64,000 nucleotides of DNA, taken from contig CAYOTA010000005.1 of the NCBI GenBank assembly GCA_964406795.1, forward strand, positions 50,344 through 114,343. The letters are read 5' to 3'. A program made the translations under genes and the position numbers. This DNA is from JAGORM01 sp964406795 (GTDB taxonomy: Bacteria > Patescibacteriota > Microgenomatia > Levybacterales > GWA1-39-11). Shown here piece after piece: positions 51,975 through 59,979 of the stretch. The notes under the pieces are model-generated. The model did no database searches. It saw only the letters and a list, made by a program, of their open reading frames with translations, and was not told where the DNA came from. How positions within the stretch are numbered: the stretch's first letter is position 1; the number at the start of each line of letters is the position of its first letter.

Positions 51975-53520
51975 TTTTTGGTCTGTATTGGAGGGCTTCC
52001 AGGACGTGTTCGGATTTTATAGTCTCTGATAGTGCTAAGTCAGCTATGGTGGCTGCTACTTTTATAACCTTGTGGTAGCTTCTGGCGGATAGGGATAGTT
52101 TTGTAACTGCTGTTCTTAAAATATCCTGGGCATCTTTTTCTATAGTGAGTAGTGCTTTTATATCTTTGGCTGCCATTTCAGAATTTGTCACGATTTTCTT
52201 CCCTGTAAACCGTTTTAATTGGCTTTTGCGTGCTTTTTCAACTCGTTTTCTCACAGATTCGGAATTCTCACCGTCTTCAGAGCTGTCTGACGTAATCTTC
52301 TTGACGTCTACCGCCGGCACATCTATATGAATATCTATCCTATCCAGTAATGGTCCTGAAATACGTTTTTGGTATTTTAAAATTTGCATAGTAGTGCATG
52401 AGCACTCACGGGTTTTGTCACCATAATATCCGCATGGGCAGGGATTGGCTGCCGCAACCAGCATGAATCTGCTGGGAAACCTGACACGTTCACGCGCGCG
52501 GGAGATTACCACATGCCCGTCTTCCATGGGTTGGCGCATTGCCTCCAGTGCCATTCTGGGGTATTCAGGAAATTCGTCTAAAAATAACACTCCGCGGTGA
52601 GCAAGGGATACTTCGCCGGGCTTAGGATTTGTTCCGCCGCCTATAATTCCTATGTGGGATGTAGTGTGGTGAGGGGATCTGAAGGGCCTCGTTTTAAGCA
52701 CTGATTGACCATTAAGTAATCCTGAAATACTATATATTTTTGTAACTTCTATGGCTTCGTCAAAGGTAAGACTGGGTAGAATACTTGGAATGGTACGGGC
52801 AAGCAGTGTTTTTCCAGCCCCCGGAGGGCCTTTGAGTAAAATGTTATGCCCGCCTGATACCGCAACCTCTACGGCTCGTTTTACAAATTCCTGACCCTTT
52901 ATATCTTTTAAATCAAACTCATAAAGTTCATCAGTTTCTATATCATCAAATGTTTGTGGGAGTAGTGGGGTTAAGGGTATGTCTCCGCTTAAGTGTAAAA
53001 ATACATCTTTGAGCGATTTGGCGGCAAAAATAGTAGGTCCGTGAATAATGCTTGCTTCCAGAGTGTTGGGTTCAGGTATGAAAATATTTTTGATTCCTTT
53101 TTCCTTGGCAAGTAACACCATGGGAAGAACCCCTTTTGTGTGCCTGAGTGTTCCATCCAGTGATAATTCTCCTAGAAATATATAATCGGAAAGGTCAGTT
53201 TTCCCGTCTTTAGACGAGGTCTCGCCTTTGGCGGAAAGTTGTTCTGAGGCTGACAAAATGGAAATGGCAATTGGTAAGTCAAACGATGACCCTTCTTTGG
53301 GTAAATCTCCGGGAGCCAAGTTAACCGTAATTCTTTTGGGTGGAATGTTAGCGCCGGTATTTTTAAGTGCGCTTCTAACACGTTCTTTAGATTCTTCAAC
53401 TGCCTTATCAGGCAAACCAACTACGGTAAATGCGGGGAGACCGTTTAAAATATCTGTTTCGACCTCAACGAGCATTCCGTCAAGGCCAACTACTGCCGCC
53501 GATAAAACTTTGGCAAACAT
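51961..53520 (-). CDS. comM: ComM/YifB-family Mg-chelatase-like ATPase
   Basis: The 519-residue protein has an N-terminal Lon-like domain, the AAA+ core with GPPGAGKT, HHTTSHIGIIGGG and FLDEFPEY, and the cysteine cluster in NPCPCGYYGD. ComM promotes branch migration during natural transformation and recombination. Its first nine codons plus about 65 upstream bases occur again at 55250-55338. Confidence 0.93.
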   Translation of the reverse strand: MFAKVLSAAVVGLDGMLVEVETDILNGLPAFTVVGLPDKAVEESKERVRSALKNTGANIPPKRITVNLAPGDLPKEGSSFDLPIAISILSASEQLSAKGETSSKDGKTDLSDYIFLGELSLDGTLRHTKGVLPMVLLAKEKGIKNIFIPEPNTLEASIIHGPTIFAAKSLKDVFLHLSGDIPLTPLLPQTFDDIETDELYEFDLKDIKGQEFVKRAVEVAVSGGHNILLKGPPGAGKTLLARTIPSILPSLTFDEAIEVTKIYSISGLLNGQSVLKTRPFRSPHHTTSHIGIIGGGTNPKPGEVSLAHRGVLFLDEFPEYPRMALEAMRQPMEDGHVVISRARERVRFPSRFMLVAAANPCPCGYYGDKTRECSCTTMQILKYQKRISGPLLDRIDIHIDVPAVDVKKITSDSSEDGENSESVRKRVEKARKSQLKRFTGKKIVTNSEMAAKDIKALLTIEKDAQDILRTAVTKLSLSARSYHKVIKVAATIADLALSETIKSEHVLEALQYRPKTTGD

Positions 53521-53584
53521 AAGTTAATTAACTGCTGACTTACAACCACTAACAATTTTTTATGCTAGCTCAGCAATTACAGTA
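53498..53584. repeat. Imperfect direct repeat, left copy (comM head)
   Basis: These 87 bases match 55250-55338 at roughly 85 percent with a few indels. They hold the comM start codon, its first codons and the region upstream. The two copies bracket the 513-residue ORF. Confidence 0.85.
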
Positions 53585-53646
53585 TCTGGTATTAATCTCC
53601 ATGTAGCAAGTATGAAAGGTGTATGTATTAGGTGTACAAGCGTATA

Positions 53647-55188
53647 TTAATCTCGGATAGGCTGAAGAACTTGAATAGGTATCTTTGGAATTCGATCACC
53701 CATCATTTTTCTCCATGCATCTTCTTCAAATATTTTTCCTTTATGGTTTTCAAGAAACTGGTTTTCGTAAAATGCCGAATGATTATATAGGTCAAAATTG
53801 GGTTTATTTATAGCTATATCCATAAACCAGGAGTCAAGTTTTCTTTTCGCAATTACTAAAGAGCTATCTACATCTACGCTTCTAGAATCTTCACTGTCAC
53901 TAGCATAGAGATGAATATTCCTTCGTGCATAGACTAATTTAAATGCGTCTCGATTTAGGTCGTAGATAAGCCTGATTAATCTTTGTTCTCCTATGTCCTT
54001 ATAATTAAAATCTTTTAGCTTCCTACCTGTATATGTTTCTACGGGATGTGTATGAACATGAGGAATCCAAGCTCCAGTCCCATCATTGGGTCCGCTTCCC
54101 CATTGTCTATATTCCCAATTTTCATGTCTATGTTGTTTGTTTATAAATTCATACGCATCGGTATATGTATAGCTTTTTCTCATTTGCTTGTAGAAAGATA
54201 TTTCGCTCGTCTTTTCTCCTCCAGTTTTTTTTGGAACATCATGCATTTTAAACACATCTCCTGTATAACTTCCGTGTCTTTTCCATATATCATCATAAAT
54301 TTCTCTCAAATTCCTATCTATACCTAATTCACTGGTAAGCTCAAGCTTACTTCTAACAGTTTGTGAATTTTTGTTAGCAAGTTCTCTGGCTGCGGTTTCT
54401 GCTCTTAATCTTTCTTGCTCGCGGACTTCAGCGACTTGTCTTCTTTGAGCTTCTTCTTGCTCAGTCTTAAGCCGTAAAACAGCTTGTCGTTTTGCTTCTA
54501 TAACTTTTTGCCTGGATTGTTGTGCACGTTCAGCTGTAAGGCGTTCTTGCTCGGCACGTTCCCTTTTGGTTTTTTCGTCGATTATGCGCTCTGCCCAGGT
54601 GGGGGCGGCCATAGGCGTCTTGGGTTCATGTACTGCTTCTAATAATAAAGTTTTTTGATCTCTAAAATAATCCCTAGTACTATCATATATGTTTTTTCGT
54701 TTTGATTCATAAACTTCCTCAATTAATCTTATATGTTTCTCCGGTGTTAACGAAGATGGGGAGATGCCTCTTAGTGTAAGAATTCCTTGAATAAGACGCT
54801 GCAAATACTCTCCTTCAAGTTCGCCAAAAAAATTATCTTCAGTAAGTACATTTGATATTGCCACTTCAGCCTCATCCTTTGTTTTAGCAGACATACTGAT
54901 TTGTCCATCAGGGAGTCGATCGTAAAACGCACCAAACCTATATAGAAAAATATTTTGATGTTGATCAAGTGCCGTTAATCTAAATCCTCTTTGCGTACTA
55001 CCTTCACCCAGCTTCACATCGTATCTAACAGCCAGTTTATATGGCCCTTGTTCGTTTATTGAAACACTTGGGTTAATATCTATCATGTGTTTAAACACAT
55101 CAATTATCCCCACTTGATGTAGAACAGGGTATCGTTTTCCTAGATACTCTAGCTTCGGGTCACCAGGTTTTCTTGCTTCACTAGTCAT
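53647..55188 (-). CDS. Coiled-coil protein of unknown function on inserted segment
   Basis: The 513-residue protein has an N-terminal mixed domain (1-190), a long Glu/Arg/Gln-rich coiled coil (about 205-275) and a C-terminal domain with IPHVHTHPVETYTG. HTHP recalls the metal motif of JAMM/JAB peptidases, but spacing to a following Asp is unusual, so this is only a hint. No membrane segment. The gene lies alone between two copies of the comM head, which suggests acquisition as a cassette. Confidence 0.7.
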   Translation of the reverse strand: MTSEARKPGDPKLEYLGKRYPVLHQVGIIDVFKHMIDINPSVSINEQGPYKLAVRYDVKLGEGSTQRGFRLTALDQHQNIFLYRFGAFYDRLPDGQISMSAKTKDEAEVAISNVLTEDNFFGELEGEYLQRLIQGILTLRGISPSSLTPEKHIRLIEEVYESKRKNIYDSTRDYFRDQKTLLLEAVHEPKTPMAAPTWAERIIDEKTKRERAEQERLTAERAQQSRQKVIEAKRQAVLRLKTEQEEAQRRQVAEVREQERLRAETAARELANKNSQTVRSKLELTSELGIDRNLREIYDDIWKRHGSYTGDVFKMHDVPKKTGGEKTSEISFYKQMRKSYTYTDAYEFINKQHRHENWEYRQWGSGPNDGTGAWIPHVHTHPVETYTGRKLKDFNYKDIGEQRLIRLIYDLNRDAFKLVYARRNIHLYASDSEDSRSVDVDSSLVIAKRKLDSWFMDIAINKPNFDLYNHSAFYENQFLENHKGKIFEEDAWRKMMGDRIPKIPIQVLQPIRD

Positions 55189-55249
55189 ATAGGCCTATAT
55201 TATAGCACCCGAGGTCAAATTTGTCGTATTTTATGGTAAAAATTTCGCA

Positions 55250-55338
55250 GACGATAAAACCTTGGCAAACATATGTTAATTACTAACTGCTGACTTATGA
55301 CTACTAACAATTCTGTAGCAAGCTCAGCAATTACAGTG
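55250..55338. repeat. Imperfect direct repeat, right copy with comM head relic
   Basis: On the minus strand an ATG at 55272 begins MFAKVLSSA, then leaves the ComM sequence and stops after 13 codons. It is a headless leftover of a comM start, diverged from the active copy at 53498-53584. Confidence 0.85.
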
Positions 55339-55393
55339 TGCACCTTCTAAAACAAAAAAGCAAAGATGTTTAAAAATAGGTATAATAAAATTA

Positions 55394-55749
55394 ATGAAAG
55401 TTTTTCCAACACCCCTAAAAGCTGCAAAGATAGTTGGTTGGGTAGGCATTATTAACGGAATATTTGGAGTAATTATGTTCATTATGTCCCCCATGTTTCA
55501 ATTGTCATCCCTTTTTATTTTTGTCGACATTGTAGGTATTATTGGGGGATACCTTTTAATCAGGAATAAGCTGTGGGGTGTTTACTTTTTATAACACTAT
55601 CCGTATATGGAGTTATAATGTCGCTTGTTACTATTTATACCGGTGGCTCATATTCAAATGTTGTAGTTCCAGTCCTGGTCGTGTTTATCATTTTATATAT
55701 AGCTCTTTCGTATTGGTTCTACAAAAATAGGAAAAAGTTTAAAAAATAA
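55394..55749 (+). pseudogene. Small membrane protein gene with one-base frameshift
   Basis: The first frame encodes 66 residues with two membrane segments and stops at 55594. The other frame continues as ITLSVYGVIMSLVTIY and a third hydrophobic segment to TAA at 55749. The break is in a run of five T residues (TACTTTTTATAA); six would restore a single 118-residue protein. A homopolymer sequencing error is plausible. The function is unknown. Confidence 0.6.
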
Positions 55750-55835
55750 TCTTCGTTGTACTACTTATCATTGTTTGTGCATTCTCATTCATATTGCTGT
55801 GCTACAATAGGCAAACTAACCCCGAAGGATAAATT

Positions 55836-57596
55836 ATGGATGATGTAGCTAAAGTTAAACAAAAAACAGATATAGTAGCCCTTGTCGAAAGTTATATTCC
55901 TCTTAAAAAAGCAGGGCGTAATTTTAAGTCTAACTGTCCCTTCCATTCAGAAAAATCAGCCTCATTTGTGGTGTCTCCGGATAGACAAATTTGGCATTGT
56001 TTTGGCTGTCAAAAGGGTGGAGATATTTTTACCTTTGTTGAAGAATATGAAAAAACTACGTTTGGTGACGCACTAAAATTCTTAGCCCAGAAAGCTGGTA
56101 TAAAACTGACAATGTCAGAAGCCAGAACAGAAGCTGATCGGAAGCGTGATCTTATTTACACACTTAATTCTCTTGCAGCACAGTATTATGCATATATTCT
56201 TTTTTCACATAAGGCAGGGGAGGCAGCGCGCAAATATGTGCTTGAAAAACGGGCCCAGCCAGAAGCGCTTTTAAAGTTATTTCAGGTAGGATATGCGCCT
56301 GCCACAGGATACGCATTGGTAGAATTTTTAACAAAAAAGAAAAACTTTAATGCACAGGACTTAGTAGACGCAGGACTAGCCTTTAGGCAAGGGACTAGGA
56401 TTGTTGATTTCTTCAGAAACAGGATCATGTTTCCCATTACTGACCCCCGGGGAAATATAATTGCGTTTTCAGGACGCGCACTGGATAACAATACGCTTCC
56501 TAAATACGTGAACACCAAAGAAACACAGCTATATAGAAAAGGCGAAACGGTTTTTGGGTTAAATTTAGCTCGTGATGAGATAAAGAAAGAGGGGAGTGTC
56601 ATTATTATGGAAGGTGAGTTTGATGTGATCTCGTCTCACCGCGAAGGAATTGGGAATACGGTTGCCGTTAAAGGAACAGCTTTAACACCTGAGCAAATAG
56701 ATTTACTGCGCCGGTATTCTCAAAAGCTTATTTTTTGTTTTGATACTGACTCTGCAGGAACCTCGGCGCAGAGGCGTTCTATAGAGTTAATTGAAAAAGC
56801 AGGAGTGGTCGCTTCAGTGATTGTGCTTCCCCAGGGAAAAGATCCGGACGAATTATTGTCAATTGACCCTATAACATTTAAGCAGGCCGTTAAAAAAGAT
56901 ATCCATATTTATGACTTTATTATAGATTCAGCCGTGACTCAGTATGATTCAAGTACTGTTCAAGGAAAGCGTGATATTTTAGAAAAAACCGTACCATATT
57001 TATCAGCCATAGATAATGAGGTTATTAAAGAGCACTATATGAAAAAGTTAGCAGAGCAACTAGGCACGTCTCCTGAGTCTGTTGCAAAACAGGTACATAA
57101 AGAAAAGAAAGAGGCTCGGATATCAGCTACTATTGTAAAACCAGTTAAAAAACCCAGAGATGATATGCTGCCTACCTATCTTTTTTCTTTATTACTTTCA
57201 TCCAAAAATTTAATAGAGGATACGCGTTTGGCAGATATTGCACTGGATTCAGTAGAGCTTACCAATTCTTCTTATAACAAGCTATTTACTCTTCTTAAGT
57301 CTCACGTTGAGGCCGCAAATCCAACATTACAAGGATTTGCAGAAGGACTTCCTGCCGAATTACTTGAGTCTTATGACACTGCTTTTATAGCACCCCTTCC
57401 GGAATTTGATCCTAAAACTTTGTCTTCCGAAATACAAAAGACAGCGCTGGAGGCAAAAAAGTTATTTATAAAAAATAGGCTTAACTCACTTACGCAGGAA
57501 ATAGAGACCTTAGAAAAAACAGGAAACGTTGAGCAGATTTCAAATCTGCAGGAAGAAGCGTCAGGACTCATGAAAAAGCTTTACGCTGCCGCTTGA
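55836..57596 (+). CDS. dnaG: DNA primase
   Basis: DnaG makes RNA primers. The 586-residue protein has the N-terminal zinc finger (CPFHSEKSASF..HCFGC), the RNA polymerase core and a TOPRIM site (MEGEFDVIS and FCFDTDSAG). A divergent C-terminal helicase-interacting domain follows. An AAGGA ribosome site precedes the ATG. It is followed by rpoD, the classical dnaG-rpoD order. Confidence 0.96.
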   Translation: MDDVAKVKQKTDIVALVESYIPLKKAGRNFKSNCPFHSEKSASFVVSPDRQIWHCFGCQKGGDIFTFVEEYEKTTFGDALKFLAQKAGIKLTMSEARTEADRKRDLIYTLNSLAAQYYAYILFSHKAGEAARKYVLEKRAQPEALLKLFQVGYAPATGYALVEFLTKKKNFNAQDLVDAGLAFRQGTRIVDFFRNRIMFPITDPRGNIIAFSGRALDNNTLPKYVNTKETQLYRKGETVFGLNLARDEIKKEGSVIIMEGEFDVISSHREGIGNTVAVKGTALTPEQIDLLRRYSQKLIFCFDTDSAGTSAQRRSIELIEKAGVVASVIVLPQGKDPDELLSIDPITFKQAVKKDIHIYDFIIDSAVTQYDSSTVQGKRDILEKTVPYLSAIDNEVIKEHYMKKLAEQLGTSPESVAKQVHKEKKEARISATIVKPVKKPRDDMLPTYLFSLLLSSKNLIEDTRLADIALDSVELTNSSYNKLFTLLKSHVEAANPTLQGFAEGLPAELLESYDTAFIAPLPEFDPKTLSSEIQKTALEAKKLFIKNRLNSLTQEIETLEKTGNVEQISNLQEEASGLMKKLYAAA

Positions 57597-57636
57597 TCTG
57601 AGGCCGAAAAAAGAGTACAATAGTTTGTATATTCTA

Positions 57637-57662
57637 CCCCCTGGAAACTGCGGGGTTTTCTT
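57637..57662 (+). terminator. Possible terminator between dnaG and rpoD
   Basis: ACCCC and GGGGT pair around a ten-base loop, followed by a short T-rich stretch. The stem is short, so read-through into rpoD is likely. Confidence 0.4.
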
Positions 57663-57676
57663 GTGTTTAAATAAAT

Positions 57677-58777
57677 ATGGCAACAGCAGCAAAATCAATA
57701 TCATCCAAAAGCGACCGCGTAGCGACCCTTTTAGCCTCAGCTAAGAAAAAAGGCTACATTTCCCAAGACGAAATCCTCCTTACATTCCCAAAACCTGAAG
57801 AGCATATCCAGGACTTGGATTATTTGTACGACCAGTTAATTAAAAAGAGCGTAGACATTTTTGAAACTGTAGAAGAGGAAAAAGAAAATCAAAAATCTAT
57901 AGAGGATTTAGAAAAAGAGCTAGAGGCACTTAACATTATTCAGGGAGGCGCCGTAACTGATCCGGTACGCATGTACTTGAAGGAAATTGGGCGCATTCCA
58001 TTACTTACCTTTGAACAAGAAGTAGATTTAGCAAAGAGACTTGAAAAGGGAGACATGCGGGCTCGCAAAAAGCTTGTTGAATCCAATCTTCGTTTAGTTG
58101 TATCCATTGCAAAAAAGTATGTAGGTCGTGGTATGACATTGCTTGATTTAATCCAAGAAGGAAATCAGGGGTTAATCAGAGCTGTTGAAAAATATGACTG
58201 GAAAAAAGGATTTAAATTCTCCACATATGCTACTTGGTGGATTAGGCAAGCTATTACTCGCGCAATTGCCGACCAGGCTCGCACTATTCGTATTCCTGTT
58301 CACATGGTTGAAAACATTAACAGATTCATGAGGGTGCAAAGAAAGTTAATGCAGGAGCTAGGAAGACAGCCAACCCCTGAGGAAATTTCTGAAATTTTGG
58401 AAATTGATCCGGAGAAAGCACGTGAAATTATTAAAATTTCCCAGCAGCCAGCGTCCTTGGACACGCCAGTGGGAGATGAAGAAGATTCATACTTGGGGGA
58501 TTTTATTTATGACATAACAGCGCCAACTCTTTTTGATACCGCATCTCGCGGATTACTAAAAGAGCAATTAGGATCTGTTTTAGGAACACTTTCTGACCGT
58601 GAAAGACGCGTGTTGGAAGAAAGATTTGGACTGCGTGACGGAAAACCAAAAACACTTGAGGAAGTAGGACGTATGTTTGCAGTTACCAGGGAGCGTATAA
58701 GACAGATTGAAGCAAAAGCTTTGAGAAAATTAAGACACCCATCCCGCGGCAACAAATTAAAAGATTACCTCGAGTAA
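57677..58777 (+). CDS. rpoD: Primary sigma factor RpoD
   Basis: The 366-residue protein has sigma region 1.2 (DPVRMYLKEIGRIPLL), region 2 (FSTYATWWIRQAITRAI), region 3 and the region 4 HTH (VTRERIRQIEAKALRKLRHP). Region 1.1 is short and the non-conserved spacer is missing. It directs RNA polymerase to the -10/-35 promoters seen here. Its last codons and stop recur 60 bases downstream. Confidence 0.97.
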   Translation: MATAAKSISSKSDRVATLLASAKKKGYISQDEILLTFPKPEEHIQDLDYLYDQLIKKSVDIFETVEEEKENQKSIEDLEKELEALNIIQGGAVTDPVRMYLKEIGRIPLLTFEQEVDLAKRLEKGDMRARKKLVESNLRLVVSIAKKYVGRGMTLLDLIQEGNQGLIRAVEKYDWKKGFKFSTYATWWIRQAITRAIADQARTIRIPVHMVENINRFMRVQRKLMQELGRQPTPEEISEILEIDPEKAREIIKISQQPASLDTPVGDEEDSYLGDFIYDITAPTLFDTASRGLLKEQLGSVLGTLSDRERRVLEERFGLRDGKPKTLEEVGRMFAVTRERIRQIEAKALRKLRHPSRGNKLKDYLE

Positions 58778-58836
58778 ATGTTTTTAATTTGCGCTTCTCT
58801 TCGTTCGGATCTTAAATTAAAAGATTACCTCGAGTA
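58754..58836 (+). repeat. Exact direct repeat of the rpoD 3' end
   Basis: The 23 bases 58754-58776, encoding KLKDYLE and the first two stop bases, occur again without change at 58814-58836. The second copy ends just before the ribosome binding site of the next gene. The spacer has no other feature. Confidence 0.9.
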
Positions 58837-58851
58837 GAAAGGTTAAAAATT

Positions 58852-59490
58852 ATGGCAGTAAATAAAGAGTATGTCCCTCCCGTTGAAGATATTATAAAAA
58901 AAGGTATTTCCCGTGTGCCATTAACCACACTTAGAAATAATGTTGGTCATGTAATTTTGGGAAATTATTTGGTTGGGAATCTTGACTCACTGCTTAAGCC
59001 AGCATCTCAGCCACTATCTAAGAGAACCACTTTTGCAAATGGGGAGGCAAGAGCATACTCAGCCAACACTTTGACAGATTTGGGCCAACTGGAAGAAAGT
59101 TTGAGGAAGCTTGATTATTTAGAATATTATAAAAAACCAATAGGTGATGTTTATGATCTTGCTGAAAGACTAGATAGGGTAAGGCTTACAAGTTTAAATC
59201 GTGAAGTGGGCAATGAAGGTATAGAGCTTGGGGATCTCTTTCCTGATAAAACTAATCCATCTGTTGAGTATCAGGCTCTGGATGGTGCAAACGGCAGTGC
59301 GCTGTTGGATGAAATGAGAAAATTGTTAACCCCTGAAGAGCTGGCCATTGTAGGTATGAGGCACGTTCATGGTCTTAAGTTTGAAGAAATAGGCGTGGAG
59401 ATTGGAGAGTCACGTCAGACAGCTACAAATCGTTATAATAAAAGCATTAAAAAATTGAAACCATTAATTGGAAAATTCCAAGTTAGTTAA
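58852..59490 (+). CDS. Sigma-region-4-like protein
   Basis: The 212-residue protein ends with LTPEELAIVGMRHVHGLKFE and then EIGVEIGESRQTATNRYNKSIKKL, which resembles sigma-factor region 4 with its HTH. The N-terminal 140 residues lack a recognisable region 2. It may be an accessory or degenerate sigma factor or an RNA polymerase-binding regulator. A separate ribosome site (AAAGG) precedes the ATG. The rpoD tail copy directly upstream suggests that it was inserted behind rpoD. Confidence 0.65.
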   Translation: MAVNKEYVPPVEDIIKKGISRVPLTTLRNNVGHVILGNYLVGNLDSLLKPASQPLSKRTTFANGEARAYSANTLTDLGQLEESLRKLDYLEYYKKPIGDVYDLAERLDRVRLTSLNREVGNEGIELGDLFPDKTNPSVEYQALDGANGSALLDEMRKLLTPEELAIVGMRHVHGLKFEEIGVEIGESRQTATNRYNKSIKKLKPLIGKFQVS

Positions 59491-59947
59491 ATGTAATGTT
59501 GGAAGGAAGATTGAAGCGCTGTGACTCTTCTTTCCAGGTTTCACATACATAATCCAGATTTTGATAAATTAACCCTTTTTTATCTGTTCCTGATTCCAGG
59601 GTGTTGTAGCTCAGCTTAGCGCCTTGAGTCGCGGAATCAGTCCAGGTATATATTGTTTTCCCGTCTCCTACTAGATACGCTTTGAATGCCGTATCTTTCG
59701 TACTAGTTTGCGTATCCATAGCAAATTTATTTCCTGAAACATACACTGTTCCAGTCATTTTGACGCCTTCTTGCGCTTTTTCCCACGTACATTTTTGGTT
59801 CTTAGTCTGATTTATAAGATTCGAAAGGGTACTAGTATTATTGTTACCTGAAGATTTTTGTAATATGTTTGTTTTGGGCAAAAAGAGCACGTATCCTACA
59901 ATCCCAAAAACTATAAGCACAGTGGTTAAAACTATTATGTTCTTCAT
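59483..59947 (-). CDS. Membrane-anchored secreted protein of unknown function
   Basis: The 154-residue protein has an N-terminal membrane segment (4-24), an Asn/Ser/Thr-rich spacer and an outer beta domain with two cysteines (KCTWEKA and YVCETWKEE). The layout is common in CPR genomes (YxxGxxxxxDTxT, DGKTIYTW), but the function is unknown. TGG-TATAGT is six bases before the ATG. It overlaps the end of the convergent sigma-like gene by eight bases. Confidence 0.7.
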   Translation of the reverse strand: MKNIIVLTTVLIVFGIVGYVLFLPKTNILQKSSGNNNTSTLSNLINQTKNQKCTWEKAQEGVKMTGTVYVSGNKFAMDTQTSTKDTAFKAYLVGDGKTIYTWTDSATQGAKLSYNTLESGTDKKGLIYQNLDYVCETWKEESQRFNLPSNITFN

Positions 59948-59953
59948 AGTATT

Positions 59954-59962
59954 ACTATACCA
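59954..59962 (-). promoter_or_regulatory. Extended -10 promoter of the secreted-protein gene
   Basis: TGGTATAGT on the minus strand ends six bases before the ATG at 59947. Confidence 0.55.
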
Positions 59963-59979
59963 GCAGCATACAAAAGAAT

